NCBI GenBank assembly: GCA_964586865.1
Contig: CAZPJM010000001.1
Location: 1-64,000 of the forward strand
Source of the DNA: REDI01 sp964586865
Lineage (GTDB): Bacteria > Myxococcota_A > UBA796 > GCA-2862545
Length of the DNA stretch: 64,000 nucleotides
Direction of reading: 5' to 3'
In this document: piece after piece, positions 50,620 through 59,167 of the stretch
Layout of the letters: every line of letters starts with the position of its first letter
How positions within the stretch are numbered: position 1 is the first letter of the stretch
Made by a program: the position numbers and the translations under genes
Notes under the pieces: generated by a model
What the model was told of the DNA's origin: nothing
Databases searched by the model: none
The model's input: only the letters and a program-made list of their open reading frames with translations

Positions 50620-52581
50620 TCAGGGCCAGCAGACCCCGTACCAGCGCTCCCCGGAGAGGGGCACGTCGAAGCAGGCGCCGTCCGCCCCGCAGGTGCCGGC
50701 CTCACACGGGGTGCGGCAGGCCGCAAAGCCGGTCCACCCCAGGGCCGGGTCCGGGGGATGCCAGGTGCAGACCAGCCCCTGGCGGCAGCCCTCGACGCGG
50801 GCGTCGGTGAAGCCGCAGGCCTCCCAGAGCCCCGCCGGGCCCGAGGGCACGCAGGCGGTGGTGTCCCCATCCAGGGGGATGCAGTTCTCGCCGTAGACGT
50901 CGGGCCCGCAGCTACCCGCCGGGTCCAGGAGGTCGCAGGTCCGCACCGCGTGGCAGGCCCCCGCCCCGTCGGCCGAGCGCCCACAGGTGGCGTCGGGGCC
51001 GCATCCATCATCGAGCGCCCCGGGCTCGGGGCAGGCCGGCTGGCAGGTGTGGGTGCGGCCGTCGCACCGCCCCTCGGCGCAGTGCCCATCGTCGACGCAG
51101 AAGCCCCCGAGGGGCACGGTCGCCCGCGGGACCAGCCGACGCCCGGGGTCGGCGAGGGCCGTCCGATCCAGCGGCCGCCCCGCTGCCACCACCCAGGCCG
51201 GGTCCCGGAGCCGGTCCAGGTCCTGGCGCGGATCCCCGTCCACGACCACCAGATCGGCCCGGAGCCCCGCCCGGATCCGGCCCCGATCCGCGAGGCCGAG
51301 CGCCGCCGCGGCCCCGGCGGTGGCGCCTGTCAGGGCCTCCTCGGGGCGCCACCCGAGGCCGACCAGGGCGTCCAGCTCGTCGTGGAGTCCCACCCCGTGT
51401 GGGACGAAGAAGTAGCCGGCGTCCGAGCCCGGGATGACCACCTCGGGGCCCAGCGCCCGGACGCTGGCGGCGGCGTGCCGGCTCCAGCCGCGAGAGGCGT
51501 CGACGAAGCCCGGCAGCAGGCGGCCCTCGGGATCGTCGGCCACCCGGCGCCAGCTCGCCAGCACCGGGTCCGGTACCCGCCCCTCCAGGGCCGCCAGCCC
51601 GGCGGTCCCCTCCACCACCTCCACCGTCGCCCGGAAGGCCGAGAGGGTGGAGTGGACGGCGACGGCCTCGGCGCGGATCCGCGCCGCCCCGGCCTCCGAG
51701 AGGGGGCCGCCGAAGACCGGGTGGGCCAGATGCCGGGCCCCGGCGTCGAGGGCGTCCAGCGCATCCCGCTCGGTGTCGGTGTGGACGTAGACCCGGTCGG
51801 GCCCGGCGGTGGCGACCACCTGGCGCAGCTCCGCGACGGGGAGCCGGTCGGTGGGCCAGGGCGAGTGGGCGGCGTCGGTGAGCACCGCTTTCACCCCGTC
51901 GAAGCCCCGGTCCAGGAAGCGGGTGGCGTGCGCCGCACCATCTCCGGGCCGCTCCACCAGGGCGCACCGGGACGGCTCGTGGAGGCGCTCGCAGGGATGC
52001 CCTCCGGGGACGGTGATCATGGGGGAATAGACGCGCACGTCCGGGCCCCGCCAGTCCCCCTGCCGCGCCAGGGCGGAGAGGCCGTGGGCCGTCGCGGGGG
52101 CCCCCGCATCGACCACGGTGGTGACGCCGTGCCGGAGCCAGGCCCGCAGGTGGTCGGCCAGGAAGCTGCCCACCTCGTCGGTGGTCCCGGCGAGGAAGAG
52201 GTGGACGTGCGGATCGATGAGGCCCGGCACCACCCACCGGCCCTGGACCGGCAGCGTCCGGACCCCCCGCGGCGCCCGGACCCGTGCCGGCAGGACCGCG
52301 TGGATGCGGTCGCCCGACAGCACCAGGGTGGCCCGACGGGCGCCGTCCTCGTCCCACACCCACACATCGGGGAGCACCACCGCATCGGCGGGCCAGCCCA
52401 GCGCCTCCGGCCCCGGGGCACCCTCCCACGCCGCCCGGGTGTCCCGGAACGGCGCCTCCCCGGTGTCCGAGTCGGTGTCGCCTCCCGTCTCCGAGACCCG
52501 ATCGGGCGGCTCACCCCCATCGTCGGGGAGGGAGGGGCCGCACGCCCCCGCCATCACCAGCACCAGTCCAGCGCGTCGCAC
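50620..52581 (-). CDS. Amidohydrolase lipoprotein with Cys-rich C-terminal domain
   Basis: 653 residues from GTG 52581; the signal MRRAGLVLVMAGAC ends in a lipobox. An acidic linker precedes an amidohydrolase/imidazolonepropionase-like TIM-barrel (about 70-470). Metal-binding groups are H-x-H in GLIDPHVHLF, His in RVYVHTDTERDA and HLAHPVFGG, and Asp in IPGSDAGYFF; the end is ADLVVVDGDPRQDL. The last ~150 residues are a Cys-rich disulfide domain (FCVDDGHCAEGRCDGRTHTC and similar EGF-like repeats, about 18 Cys), which is unusual on an amidohydrolase. It probably hydrolyses an external amide or lactone at the cell surface; the substrate is unknown. Convergent with tgt, about 45 bases away. Confidence 0.88.
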   Translation of the reverse strand: MRRAGLVLVMAGACGPSLPDDGGEPPDRVSETGGDTDSDTGEAPFRDTRAAWEGAPGPEALGWPADAVVLPDVWVWDEDGARRATLVLSGDRIHAVLPARVRAPRGVRTLPVQGRWVVPGLIDPHVHLFLAGTTDEVGSFLADHLRAWLRHGVTTVVDAGAPATAHGLSALARQGDWRGPDVRVYSPMITVPGGHPCERLHEPSRCALVERPGDGAAHATRFLDRGFDGVKAVLTDAAHSPWPTDRLPVAELRQVVATAGPDRVYVHTDTERDALDALDAGARHLAHPVFGGPLSEAGAARIRAEAVAVHSTLSAFRATVEVVEGTAGLAALEGRVPDPVLASWRRVADDPEGRLLPGFVDASRGWSRHAAASVRALGPEVVIPGSDAGYFFVPHGVGLHDELDALVGLGWRPEEALTGATAGAAAALGLADRGRIRAGLRADLVVVDGDPRQDLDRLRDPAWVVAAGRPLDRTALADPGRRLVPRATVPLGGFCVDDGHCAEGRCDGRTHTCQPACPEPGALDDGCGPDATCGRSADGAGACHAVRTCDLLDPAGSCGPDVYGENCIPLDGDTTACVPSGPAGLWEACGFTDARVEGCRQGLVCTWHPPDPALGWTGFAACRTPCEAGTCGADGACFDVPLSGERWYGVCWP

Positions 52582-52688
52582 CGCGCCAGGGTGCCACGCC
52601 CCCCTCGACCCCGTCGACCCGTTTCGCCAACCGCACCCGGGTCGAATGTCCAACCCCCACGCCGCGTCTCTGTTCCCTGGAGGCCCTC

Positions 52689-53858
52689 ATGCCCCGCCTC
52701 GCCTTGCTCCTCCCGACCCTCCTCGCCGGCTGCCTGGTGCTGCCCGAGCCCCACCGGGAGCCGCTCGAGCGGGACCCGGCCTGCGACGTGGATCGGGACG
52801 GCGTGCCCGGGCCCGACTGCGGGGGCCCCGACTGCGACGACCTGGATCCCACCATCCGGCCCGGCGCCGCCGAGGTCTTCGGCGATGACCTCGACCAGGA
52901 CTGCGACGGCTCCCTGGATGCCCACCGCGATCAGCTCGATGCCCCCGCCCGCACCGTCTTCCTGGACGGGAGCTGGTCGCGGGACCTCCGCCAGCTCGGC
53001 GGTCCGGTCCAGACCTCCACCGGGCGCCTCCTGGGGTGGGAGCTCACCCTGGCCCCCACCTTCGGGGGCGGGGTCGAGGTCAAGACCCGCACCGACTACG
53101 GCGAGGCGCCGGAGGATCTGGCCGCCATCCGGATCCTCGACGAGGCCGGGGCCCTGGACCTGGTCCACGCCGACGGGACCCTGTCGGCCTACCGCCCGGA
53201 CCCGCCGACAGCCCGGGCCGCCTGGACCACCGAGCTGCTCACCGAGGGCCCCCTGGATGCGGCCGCCGATCCGGACGGGCTGTGGGTGGTGACCTGCGAC
53301 GGCGCCACCGTCGAGGTGATCCGTCGGCATCCCGACGGCGCCGTGGATGGCTGGACCCTGGAGCGGCCGGCCCACACCTGCGCCCTGCTGGGGGGCCCCG
53401 GCGACCCCCAGGTGCTCCTCATCGGCGAGGCCCTCCCCCTCGAGCGGTGGGTGCTGGATCCCGACACCGGCTTCGGCGACCGCCTCACCCTCGCCGAGCG
53501 GGCCGACCTGACCGAGGTGCGCACCGACAGCGGCCCGGTGGGCGCCGCCCTGGCCCTCTTCGACGAGGGAGAGATCCTGGTCTTCGACCGCGGCGGCGAG
53601 GGCGCCATCCTCGGCGACGGTGCCGCCACCGACCGGTTCGACGTGGCCGTGGACGAGACCGGCGAGGTGCTGGTGTCCTGGCTCGACGAGGCGGGGACCC
53701 TGTGGGCGGCGGTGGGCCCGCTGCCGGGCCCCATCGAGGCGGTGGCCCTGGCCGACGACCTGGACGCGGACGCCATCTACGCCCGCCTCACCGCCGACGA
53801 GCTGGCCATCGCCGTCCTGGGGGGCCCGCGCCTGAGCCTGTTCCGCGCCCTCCGCTGA
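52689..53858 (+). CDS. Lipoprotein with MopE motif and propeller-like domain
   Basis: 389 residues from ATG 52689 after TGGAGGCCCTC. The signal peptide ends LLAGC (Cys15). Residues 32-75 carry a MopE-type Cys/Asp motif (ACDVDRDGVPGPDCGGPDCD then DQDCDGSLD), a putative metal-binding module. The rest (about 100-389) consists of repeated beta-rich units such as GWELTLAPTFGGGVEVKTRT, AAIRILDEAGALDLVHADGT and LLTEGPLDAAADPDGLWVVT, consistent with a beta-propeller. It is exposed outside the cell. Function unknown. No operon partners; IF-1 follows after 100 bases. Confidence 0.8.
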   Translation: MPRLALLLPTLLAGCLVLPEPHREPLERDPACDVDRDGVPGPDCGGPDCDDLDPTIRPGAAEVFGDDLDQDCDGSLDAHRDQLDAPARTVFLDGSWSRDLRQLGGPVQTSTGRLLGWELTLAPTFGGGVEVKTRTDYGEAPEDLAAIRILDEAGALDLVHADGTLSAYRPDPPTARAAWTTELLTEGPLDAAADPDGLWVVTCDGATVEVIRRHPDGAVDGWTLERPAHTCALLGGPGDPQVLLIGEALPLERWVLDPDTGFGDRLTLAERADLTEVRTDSGPVGAALALFDEGEILVFDRGGEGAILGDGAATDRFDVAVDETGEVLVSWLDEAGTLWAAVGPLPGPIEAVALADDLDADAIYARLTADELAIAVLGGPRLSLFRALR

Positions 53859-53958
53859 CGCCGGGAGGACCGGGCCCCCGCCGGGTTCCGCCACGAATCG
53901 GGCGCGGCCCTTGTGCCGGTGACCGGCCGGGGATACGGCCCGCCGCCGGAGGTATCGC

Positions 53959-54177
53959 TTGGCATCGGATGACCTGATCGAGATCGAGGGCGTGGTGAAG
54001 GAGGTCTTCCCCGGGGGCAACTTCCTCGTGGAGACCGAGGCCGGCACCGATGTGCAGGCCCACCTCGCCGGCAAGCTGCGGCGCTTCCACATCCGCGTCG
54101 TCCTGGGCGACCGCGTGACCGTGGCCGTCTCGCCCTACGACCTGTCCAAGGGCCGGATCGTCTTCCGGCACAAGTAG
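53959..54177 (+). CDS. infA: Translation initiation factor IF-1
   Basis: 72 residues, the exact family length: a single OB-fold (LIEIEGVVKEVFPGGNFLVE, then KLRRFHIRVVLGDRVTVAVSPYD, ending KGRIVFRHK). IF-1 binds the ribosomal A site and helps IF-2/IF-3 select the start codon. The start is TTG at 53959, with GGAGGTATC in front; no ATG or GTG is available, so TTG is required. It is not in a ribosomal protein operon here; a lipoprotein hydrolase gene follows eight bases later on the same strand, so they may share a transcript. A second infA may exist elsewhere. Confidence 0.95.
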   Translation: MASDDLIEIEGVVKEVFPGGNFLVETEAGTDVQAHLAGKLRRFHIRVVLGDRVTVAVSPYDLSKGRIVFRHK

Positions 54178-54185
54178 CGGCACCG

Positions 54186-55478
54186 GTGCGGAGCACCCGC
54201 CGACTGGCCGCCGTGGCCCTGCTGTTGGGGCTCGGCGGCTGTCGCGCGTCCTGGCCCGGGGACCTGGGCGCCCTGCCCGCCGATCAGGCCCGGGTGTCCG
54301 AGAGCGAGGACCTGGCCTGGCTCGAGCCCGCCCTCGAGGCCCAGGATGGGCTGACCGTCGCCGAGCTGGTGCGGGGCCGGAAGGTGCGCTGGGTCGCCCC
54401 GCCCGATCCCCAGCCCCGCTTCGAGGCTGCGGTGCAGGCCCACCAGGCCCTGCCCCCCCTCGACGACCCGGTCCGTCTCGAGATCCTCACCTACAACGTG
54501 GCGCTCCTCGACCGGCCCTACGCCGGCACCCGGGTGACGAGCCCCTACATCGCCGAGCGCCGTCCCTGGCTCCTCGACCACGTCTTCGAGACCGGTGCCG
54601 ACATCGTCCTCCTCCAGGAGGTCTGGGAGTGGGAGGACGCCGAGGCCTTCGGCGCCGCCGCCGAGGCCCGGGGCTTCGCCTGGACCGCGGGCACCCCCGA
54701 GCGCCACGGCGAGCACGGCCTCTTCCTGGCGGTGCGGGCCGATCGGATCGCCGAGGGCACCGTCCCCACCGCCACCGAGACCCGCTTCGAGGCCCAGCGC
54801 ACCCTGGAGTGGTGGCCCGGGCCGGGGGTCCGGCGCGGCTGGCTCGCCTTCACCTTCGAGCTCGCCAGCACCGACCGCACCATCCACGTCCTGGACGTCC
54901 ACGCCACCAGCTTCCCCCGCTTCGCCCGGGTGCGTGACCTGCAGGCCCGCCAGGTCGGCCTGGCCCTCGAGGCCCTCCCCGACCCCGACATCGTCCTCCT
55001 GGGCGGCGACCTCAACGCGGGCCCCTACTACGACCGCGACACCTGGACCCTGCCCGGGGGCCGCGCCATCGACGGCTGGTGGCGGAACGCCCTCGCGTGG
55101 GGCCTGTGGCAGCACTACGGCGACCTGACCGACCTGGTCATGCTGGCGGGCATGGCCGACGATGTGGAGGTCGGCCGCACCGTGCCCGACCTGGTCGACG
55201 CCGACCCGAGCATCCCCTTCGGCGACGAGGGCTACTGCCAGGACCACCTGCCCCACCGCGTCACCGGCACCGACTGCAACCACCTCTACTTCCTGCAGTA
55301 CGGGGGCACCGAGTTCCCGGCGCGCCTGGACCATCTCATGCTCCGCGACCGGGCGGGGGCCGTCCGCGTCCGCGAGGCCGGGCTGGTGTTCACCGACCGC
55401 CTGGACCTGGGCGCGGACGAGCCCATCGAGCCCTCGGACCACTACGGGGTCCGGGCCGTCCTCGACATCGCCCGGTAG
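54186..55478 (+). CDS. EEP-family phosphatase/nuclease lipoprotein (sphingomyelinase-like)
   Basis: 430 residues from GTG 54186, eight bases after infA. The signal MRSTRRLAAVALLLGLGGC ends in a lipobox (Cys19). The endonuclease/exonuclease/phosphatase fold shows its metal and catalytic residues: LEILTYNVALLDRP, IVLLQEVWEW (Glu), HVLDVHATSFPRFARVRDLQ (His), VLLGGDLNAGPYYDRD (Asp/Asn), FPARLDHLMLRD (Asp-His), and PSDHYGVRAVLD (Asp/His). Order and spacing fit neutral sphingomyelinase-like and DNase I-like enzymes. Being exported, it probably cleaves phosphodiesters of lipids or DNA outside the cell. Which substrate is not decidable from motifs alone. Confidence 0.9.
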   Translation: MRSTRRLAAVALLLGLGGCRASWPGDLGALPADQARVSESEDLAWLEPALEAQDGLTVAELVRGRKVRWVAPPDPQPRFEAAVQAHQALPPLDDPVRLEILTYNVALLDRPYAGTRVTSPYIAERRPWLLDHVFETGADIVLLQEVWEWEDAEAFGAAAEARGFAWTAGTPERHGEHGLFLAVRADRIAEGTVPTATETRFEAQRTLEWWPGPGVRRGWLAFTFELASTDRTIHVLDVHATSFPRFARVRDLQARQVGLALEALPDPDIVLLGGDLNAGPYYDRDTWTLPGGRAIDGWWRNALAWGLWQHYGDLTDLVMLAGMADDVEVGRTVPDLVDADPSIPFGDEGYCQDHLPHRVTGTDCNHLYFLQYGGTEFPARLDHLMLRDRAGAVRVREAGLVFTDRLDLGADEPIEPSDHYGVRAVLDIAR

Positions 55479-55534
55479 GAGCCCCCACCCCGGGCACGAC
55501 CCGGCCGGGCGACGGGAGTTCGCGTCACAGCTGG

Positions 55535-56101
55535 CTAGGGAACCAGGGCATCCACCATGTGGCCCACATAGGCGTGGAGGTCGGCATCCTCGGGGACGGC
55601 GCCCGGCGTGGTGGCCCGAAGCTGGAACAGGCCGATGTAGGCCGTGTAGGCCAGGAGCGCCTGGTGGGCGGCGGCCGGGCCCGGCAGGCCGATCTCGGCG
55701 TAGATCCGGGTGAGGAAGTCCAGGCGCGCCCGGGTCACCCGGGCCAGGACGGGCCCCACGACCGGGTGGCCCCGGTCCGCGGCCAGGTGGACCAGCAGCG
55801 CGCCGAGGGCCGAGGGCTCGAAGGCGGCGTCGAACAGGGCGCGCAGCCGCTCGCGGGGATCGGGCAGCCGGGCCTCGTGGGCGGCCATGGCGGCGGCGTT
55901 GTTGGCCTCCCACTGGGCGAGCGCCGCCTCGAGCAGGGCGTCGCGGCTGTCGTAGTGCCAGTAGAAGCTGCCCTTGGTCACGCCGAGGCGCCGGGCGAGG
56001 GGCTCGATCCCCAGGTTGGCCAGGCCTCCCTCGGCCAGGGTCCGGAGGGCCGCCGTGGCCCACCGCTCCTTGCTCATCTTCGGGCGCGCGTCCTGACCCA
56101 T
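55535..56101 (-). CDS. TetR-family transcriptional regulator
   Basis: 188 residues from ATG 56101 behind GGAGAGG; the 60-codon upstream extension lacks a start signal. An N-terminal helix-turn-helix (GIEPLARRLGVTKGSFYWHYDSRDALLEAAL, about 32-62) is typical. The C-terminal ligand-binding helices contain ALLVHLAADRGHPVVGPVLARVTRARLDFL. It likely represses nearby or unlinked genes until it binds a small hydrophobic effector. No clear operator or obvious target gene is visible; the flagellin gene lies upstream and the EEP hydrolase is convergent. Confidence 0.92.
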   Translation of the reverse strand: MGQDARPKMSKERWATAALRTLAEGGLANLGIEPLARRLGVTKGSFYWHYDSRDALLEAALAQWEANNAAAMAAHEARLPDPRERLRALFDAAFEPSALGALLVHLAADRGHPVVGPVLARVTRARLDFLTRIYAEIGLPGPAAAHQALLAYTAYIGLFQLRATTPGAVPEDADLHAYVGHMVDALVP

Positions 56102-56315
56102 CCCCTCTCCGTCCACGGGAGCGCGCCTCCGTACCCCGCCGTATGGGCCTCCGCCAACGAGGCCCACCATCACGGGGCCCTCCGGGTCGGTCTCCCGACG
56201 CCTCACGCACGAAGCCCCGACCCGGGACGGACCCGGGCCGGGGCGGAGGGTGGGCTCGGTGGCGGCCCCGCGCCCCCACACCGACGCCGAGGCGGCGCCG
56301 GCGGGGGGTCGACCA

Positions 56316-57134
56316 TCAGCCGAGGAGGCGGAGCGGGGCCTGGGTGAGCTGGTTGGCCTGGCCGAGGATGGCCACGCCAGCCTGCTGCATGGTCTGGTAC
56401 TTGGTCATGTTGGCCGACTCGTAGGCGAAGTCGGCGTCACGGATGCGGCTCTCGGCCGCCTGCAGGCCCTCGTTGTAGGTGGTGAGGTTCCGCAGGGTGG
56501 ACTCGAGACGGTTCTGGACGGCACCGTAGTTGGAGCGGTAGCTGTTGACCGTGCCCATGGCGTCGTCGAGGTCGTCCAGGGCGGTACGGGCGTCGGCCGA
56601 GGTCAGGAGGTTGGCCGGCAGGTTCAGCGTGGCGGTGCGCAGATCGCCCACCACGACCGTGATGAGGTCGTTGGCGCTGTTGTCGGCACCGACCTGCACG
56701 TCGATGTTGGCCGAGCCGTCGGCGAGCTGGACGCCGTTGAAGTTGGTGATGTTGGCGATGCGGTCGACCTCGGCCGAGAGCTGCTGGTACTCGTCGTCGA
56801 TGAAGGCGCGCTCGGCGTTGGCCAGGGTGTCCGAGGCGGACTGGACCGCGAGCTCCCGCATCCGCTTCAGGATGTTGGCGACCTCGTTGGTGGCCCCCTC
56901 CGCGACCTGGATGATGGACAGGCCGTCGTTGGTGTTCCGCTTCGCCTGGCGCAGGCTGCGCTCGGTGGCGTCGAGGTTCTCGGCCACGGCCAGGCCGGCG
57001 GCGTCGTCGCCCGCCCGGTTGATCCGCAGACCGGAGCTGATCCGGTTGAAGGTCTTCTGAAGGTCGCTGGTGGTCTTCTCCAGGTACCCGATGGAGTACA
57101 GGGAGGTCATGTTGGTGTTGACGGTGAGCGCCAT
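56316..57134 (-). CDS. fliC: Flagellin
   Basis: 272 residues, the short form with only D0/D1 domains. The N-terminal block (ALTVNTNMTSLYSIGYLEKT, SSGLRINRAGDDAAGLAVAE, NTNDGLSIIQVAEGATNEVA) and the C-terminal block (NRLESTLRNLTTYNEGLQAA, ESRIRDADFAYESANMTKYQ, ILGQANQLTQAPLRLLG) are classic flagellin polymerisation domains. There is no D2/D3 variable region, so the filament surface is small. It is exported by the flagellar type III apparatus, none of which is in the window. Start ATG 57134 with GGAGGCTCC. A SPINDLY-type glycosyltransferase and a FkbM methyltransferase lie 2-4 kb away. Flagella are unusual in Myxococcota, which is worth noting for taxonomy. Confidence 0.97.
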   Translation of the reverse strand: MALTVNTNMTSLYSIGYLEKTTSDLQKTFNRISSGLRINRAGDDAAGLAVAENLDATERSLRQAKRNTNDGLSIIQVAEGATNEVANILKRMRELAVQSASDTLANAERAFIDDEYQQLSAEVDRIANITNFNGVQLADGSANIDVQVGADNSANDLITVVVGDLRTATLNLPANLLTSADARTALDDLDDAMGTVNSYRSNYGAVQNRLESTLRNLTTYNEGLQAAESRIRDADFAYESANMTKYQTMQQAGVAILGQANQLTQAPLRLLG

Positions 57135-57491
57135 GGTGGAGCCTCCGAGGGCTGATCGCCACCTCCGACCCGGGGGTCTCCCCTCGACGGATACGTCGGT
57201 GGCGGGGTTCTGGGGGCCGCGCCAGCATGGCCCGGCCGCTTGGGTGCCTTCTCGGATCCCCCGGGCGCAGATGTGAGCGTCCGGGCGCACGACGGACCTC
57301 CCCGGCTCCGGGATCCACGCGCCTCGGGCGTTGCAGGGCGGGATCGGGCCGGTGGTCCGGGACTCGGTCGTGGGCTCTGACCCGGGGGACGGATGCGGGA
57401 GCCCGGACCATGACCCCGGTCCGCGAGAAAACGTGAGGGAGGTTACGCAGCCTGCCCGCCGGGCCGGTCCGGCCCGCCCCTGGAGGTCCCC
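57135..57491. other. Divergent intergenic region between flagellin and hpt
   Basis: 357 bases without a supportable gene. It holds the flagellin ribosome binding site and, on the other side, GGAGGTCCC for hpt. A palindrome CGGACC-N8-GGTCCG lies at 57404-57423. No convincing sigma-28, sigma-54 or vegetative promoter was found for flagellin. Confidence 0.7.
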
Positions 57492-58016
57492 GTGCAGGTG
57501 TTGTTCGACGCCGAGACCCTCGCCGCCCGCATCGCCGAGCTCGCCACCGCCATCCGGAACGACCTGGGCGACGCGCCCCTGGTGGCGGTCTGCGTCCTGA
57601 AGGGCAGCGTGCTCTTCACGGCCGATCTGGTCCGCGCCCTCGGCGGCGACGTGGAGATGGAGTTCCTGGGCGTCTCCTCCTACGCCGGCACGGAGAGCAC
57701 CGGCCAGGTCCGGATCACCCACGACCTCAAGGCCTCGGTGCGGGGACGGCATGTCCTCATCGTCGAGGACATCGTCGACACGGGCCTCACCCTCTCCTAC
57801 CTCAAGGCCACCCTGGCCATGCGCGAGCCGGCCAGCCTCCACGTGGTGAGCCTCCTCGACAAGCCCTCGCGCCGCACGGTGGACGTGCACGCCGACTACG
57901 TGGGCTTCCCCATCGAGGATCGCTTCGTCGTGGGCTACGGCCTGGACCTGGACGAGCGCTACCGCAACCTCCCCTTCGTGGGGGTGTACGAGCCCGCGGT
58001 GGACGGCGACCTCTGA
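57492..58016 (+). CDS. hpt: Hypoxanthine phosphoribosyltransferase
   Basis: 174 residues from GTG 57492 behind GGAGGTCCC. The purine salvage enzyme converts hypoxanthine/guanine and PRPP to IMP/GMP. Visible motifs: PLVAVCVLKGSVLFTADLVRAL (substrate loop), the PRPP-binding signature HVLIVEDIVDTGLTLSYL with the two acidic residues ED and D, and VVGYGLDLDERYRNLPFVGVY, typical of the Hpt-type C-terminus. The length is normal. Cytoplasmic. It is a monocistronic-looking gene convergent with the DUF2817 gene, six bases away. Confidence 0.96.
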   Translation: MQVLFDAETLAARIAELATAIRNDLGDAPLVAVCVLKGSVLFTADLVRALGGDVEMEFLGVSSYAGTESTGQVRITHDLKASVRGRHVLIVEDIVDTGLTLSYLKATLAMREPASLHVVSLLDKPSRRTVDVHADYVGFPIEDRFVVGYGLDLDERYRNLPFVGVYEPAVDGDL

Positions 58017-58022
58017 GGGGCC

Positions 58023-59129
58023 TCAGCCGGCCTGCCGCCGGCTCACCGTGGCGCCCAGGTGGACTTCGAGGGCCCGCTGGCACAGGCGCACACCGAGCGG
58101 CACCACCCGGTCGCGCCACCGACGGTCGGTGGGGCAGAGGGCCTCCTCGAGCCCCTCCCGGGCGCGGACCGTGGCGGGGTGCTCGGGCTCGCCGTGGTGG
58201 AAGGCCCGGTTCTCGGCGCGCAGCGCCTGCAGGAGCCGCATGGGCCCGACCGTGCCCACCTTGGCCACCACCCCCTCGTAGTCCAGGTGCGGCAGGTGGT
58301 GGGCCATCCAGTCCAGCAGCTCGCCCCGCACCGGGCTCCCCTCGGCCGGCAGCGGCACCACCGGCTCCTCGCCGAAGGCCCGGACGAGCCGCAGGTGCCC
58401 GGGCGCATCGGAGGGGTGGCGGGACAGCAGGAGCAGCCGCCCCCGAGGACCCACGCCCGTGGCCAGGTCCAGGTGGAGGACGGAGCGGGCGCTGCCCGTC
58501 CACCGGGGGAGCTGCTCCCGGAGGATGACGCTGGTGCGGGAAGGCCCGTTGCCCCCGAAGAAGAGCCCCCGCGGGCGGTCGTACTGGCCCGCGGCGGCGG
58601 TGGCCTGGAGGAAGGTGCCGCCGCGTCGCAGCGCCACCCACGCGGCCCGGGGCAGGAAGGGGTCGAATCGGGACGGCGGCGTCGACGGGTTGAGGATCCG
58701 ATCCACCTCGGCGTAGCCGGGCGGCGTGCCCCGCCAGGGCTGGTCCGGGAGGAGGAAGTTGCGGTTCAGGTCGACGTTGTCCTCGTTGACCCGGCGGCGC
58801 CACGCCATGCCCCACGGGTTGAGGGCGTGGATCAGCCACACCGCCCCATCGGGCGGGGGCCGCCACCCCCCGATGGCCTCCTCGAGGAGGGCCGCCTGCA
58901 CCGCCGAGCCATAGTCGCTCTCGATGCCGTGCAGCCCCGAGGTCACGAGGACCACCCGCTCCGCATCGGGGGCGCCGAGCCGGACGGCATCCAGGGTGAG
59001 GGCCTCGCCGTCGGGGCCGAGGGGGTCGATCCCGTGCGCCTCCACGTGGGCACCGAGCGAGAGGGCCGCCGCCCGCAGCCGGGCCCGTGCGGCCACGTAG
59101 TCGGGCGAGAAGGAGGAGGCGTCGGGCAT
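58023..59129 (-). CDS. DUF2817 zinc carboxypeptidase-like protein (M14 fold)
   Basis: 368 residues, full length. The DUF2817 marks are LVTSGLHGIESDYGSAVQAALLEE (zinc ligands His and Glu), LIHALNPWGMAWRRRVNEDNVDLNRNF (with Arg/Asn substrate contacts), and LHLDLATGVGPRGRLLLLS (third His). The M14-like fold removes C-terminal residues or small groups; natural substrates of DUF2817 proteins are not known. No signal peptide. It is in an ordinary context, convergent with hpt. The catalytic residues look intact. Confidence 0.92.
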   Translation of the reverse strand: MPDASSFSPDYVAARARLRAAALSLGAHVEAHGIDPLGPDGEALTLDAVRLGAPDAERVVLVTSGLHGIESDYGSAVQAALLEEAIGGWRPPPDGAVWLIHALNPWGMAWRRRVNEDNVDLNRNFLLPDQPWRGTPPGYAEVDRILNPSTPPSRFDPFLPRAAWVALRRGGTFLQATAAAGQYDRPRGLFFGGNGPSRTSVILREQLPRWTGSARSVLHLDLATGVGPRGRLLLLSRHPSDAPGHLRLVRAFGEEPVVPLPAEGSPVRGELLDWMAHHLPHLDYEGVVAKVGTVGPMRLLQALRAENRAFHHGEPEHPATVRAREGLEEALCPTDRRWRDRVVPLGVRLCQRALEVHLGATVSRRQAG

Positions 59130-59167
59130 GCCCGGATCGTAGCAGGGCCCGGGGGCCCGGGCCCGGA

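Noticed and set aside
57234..57250. A possible sigma-54 element upstream of flagellin (minus strand AAGGCACCC...CGGCC)
   Set aside because: The -12 half differs from TTGC at two positions and the match is not better than expected in such GC-rich sequence.
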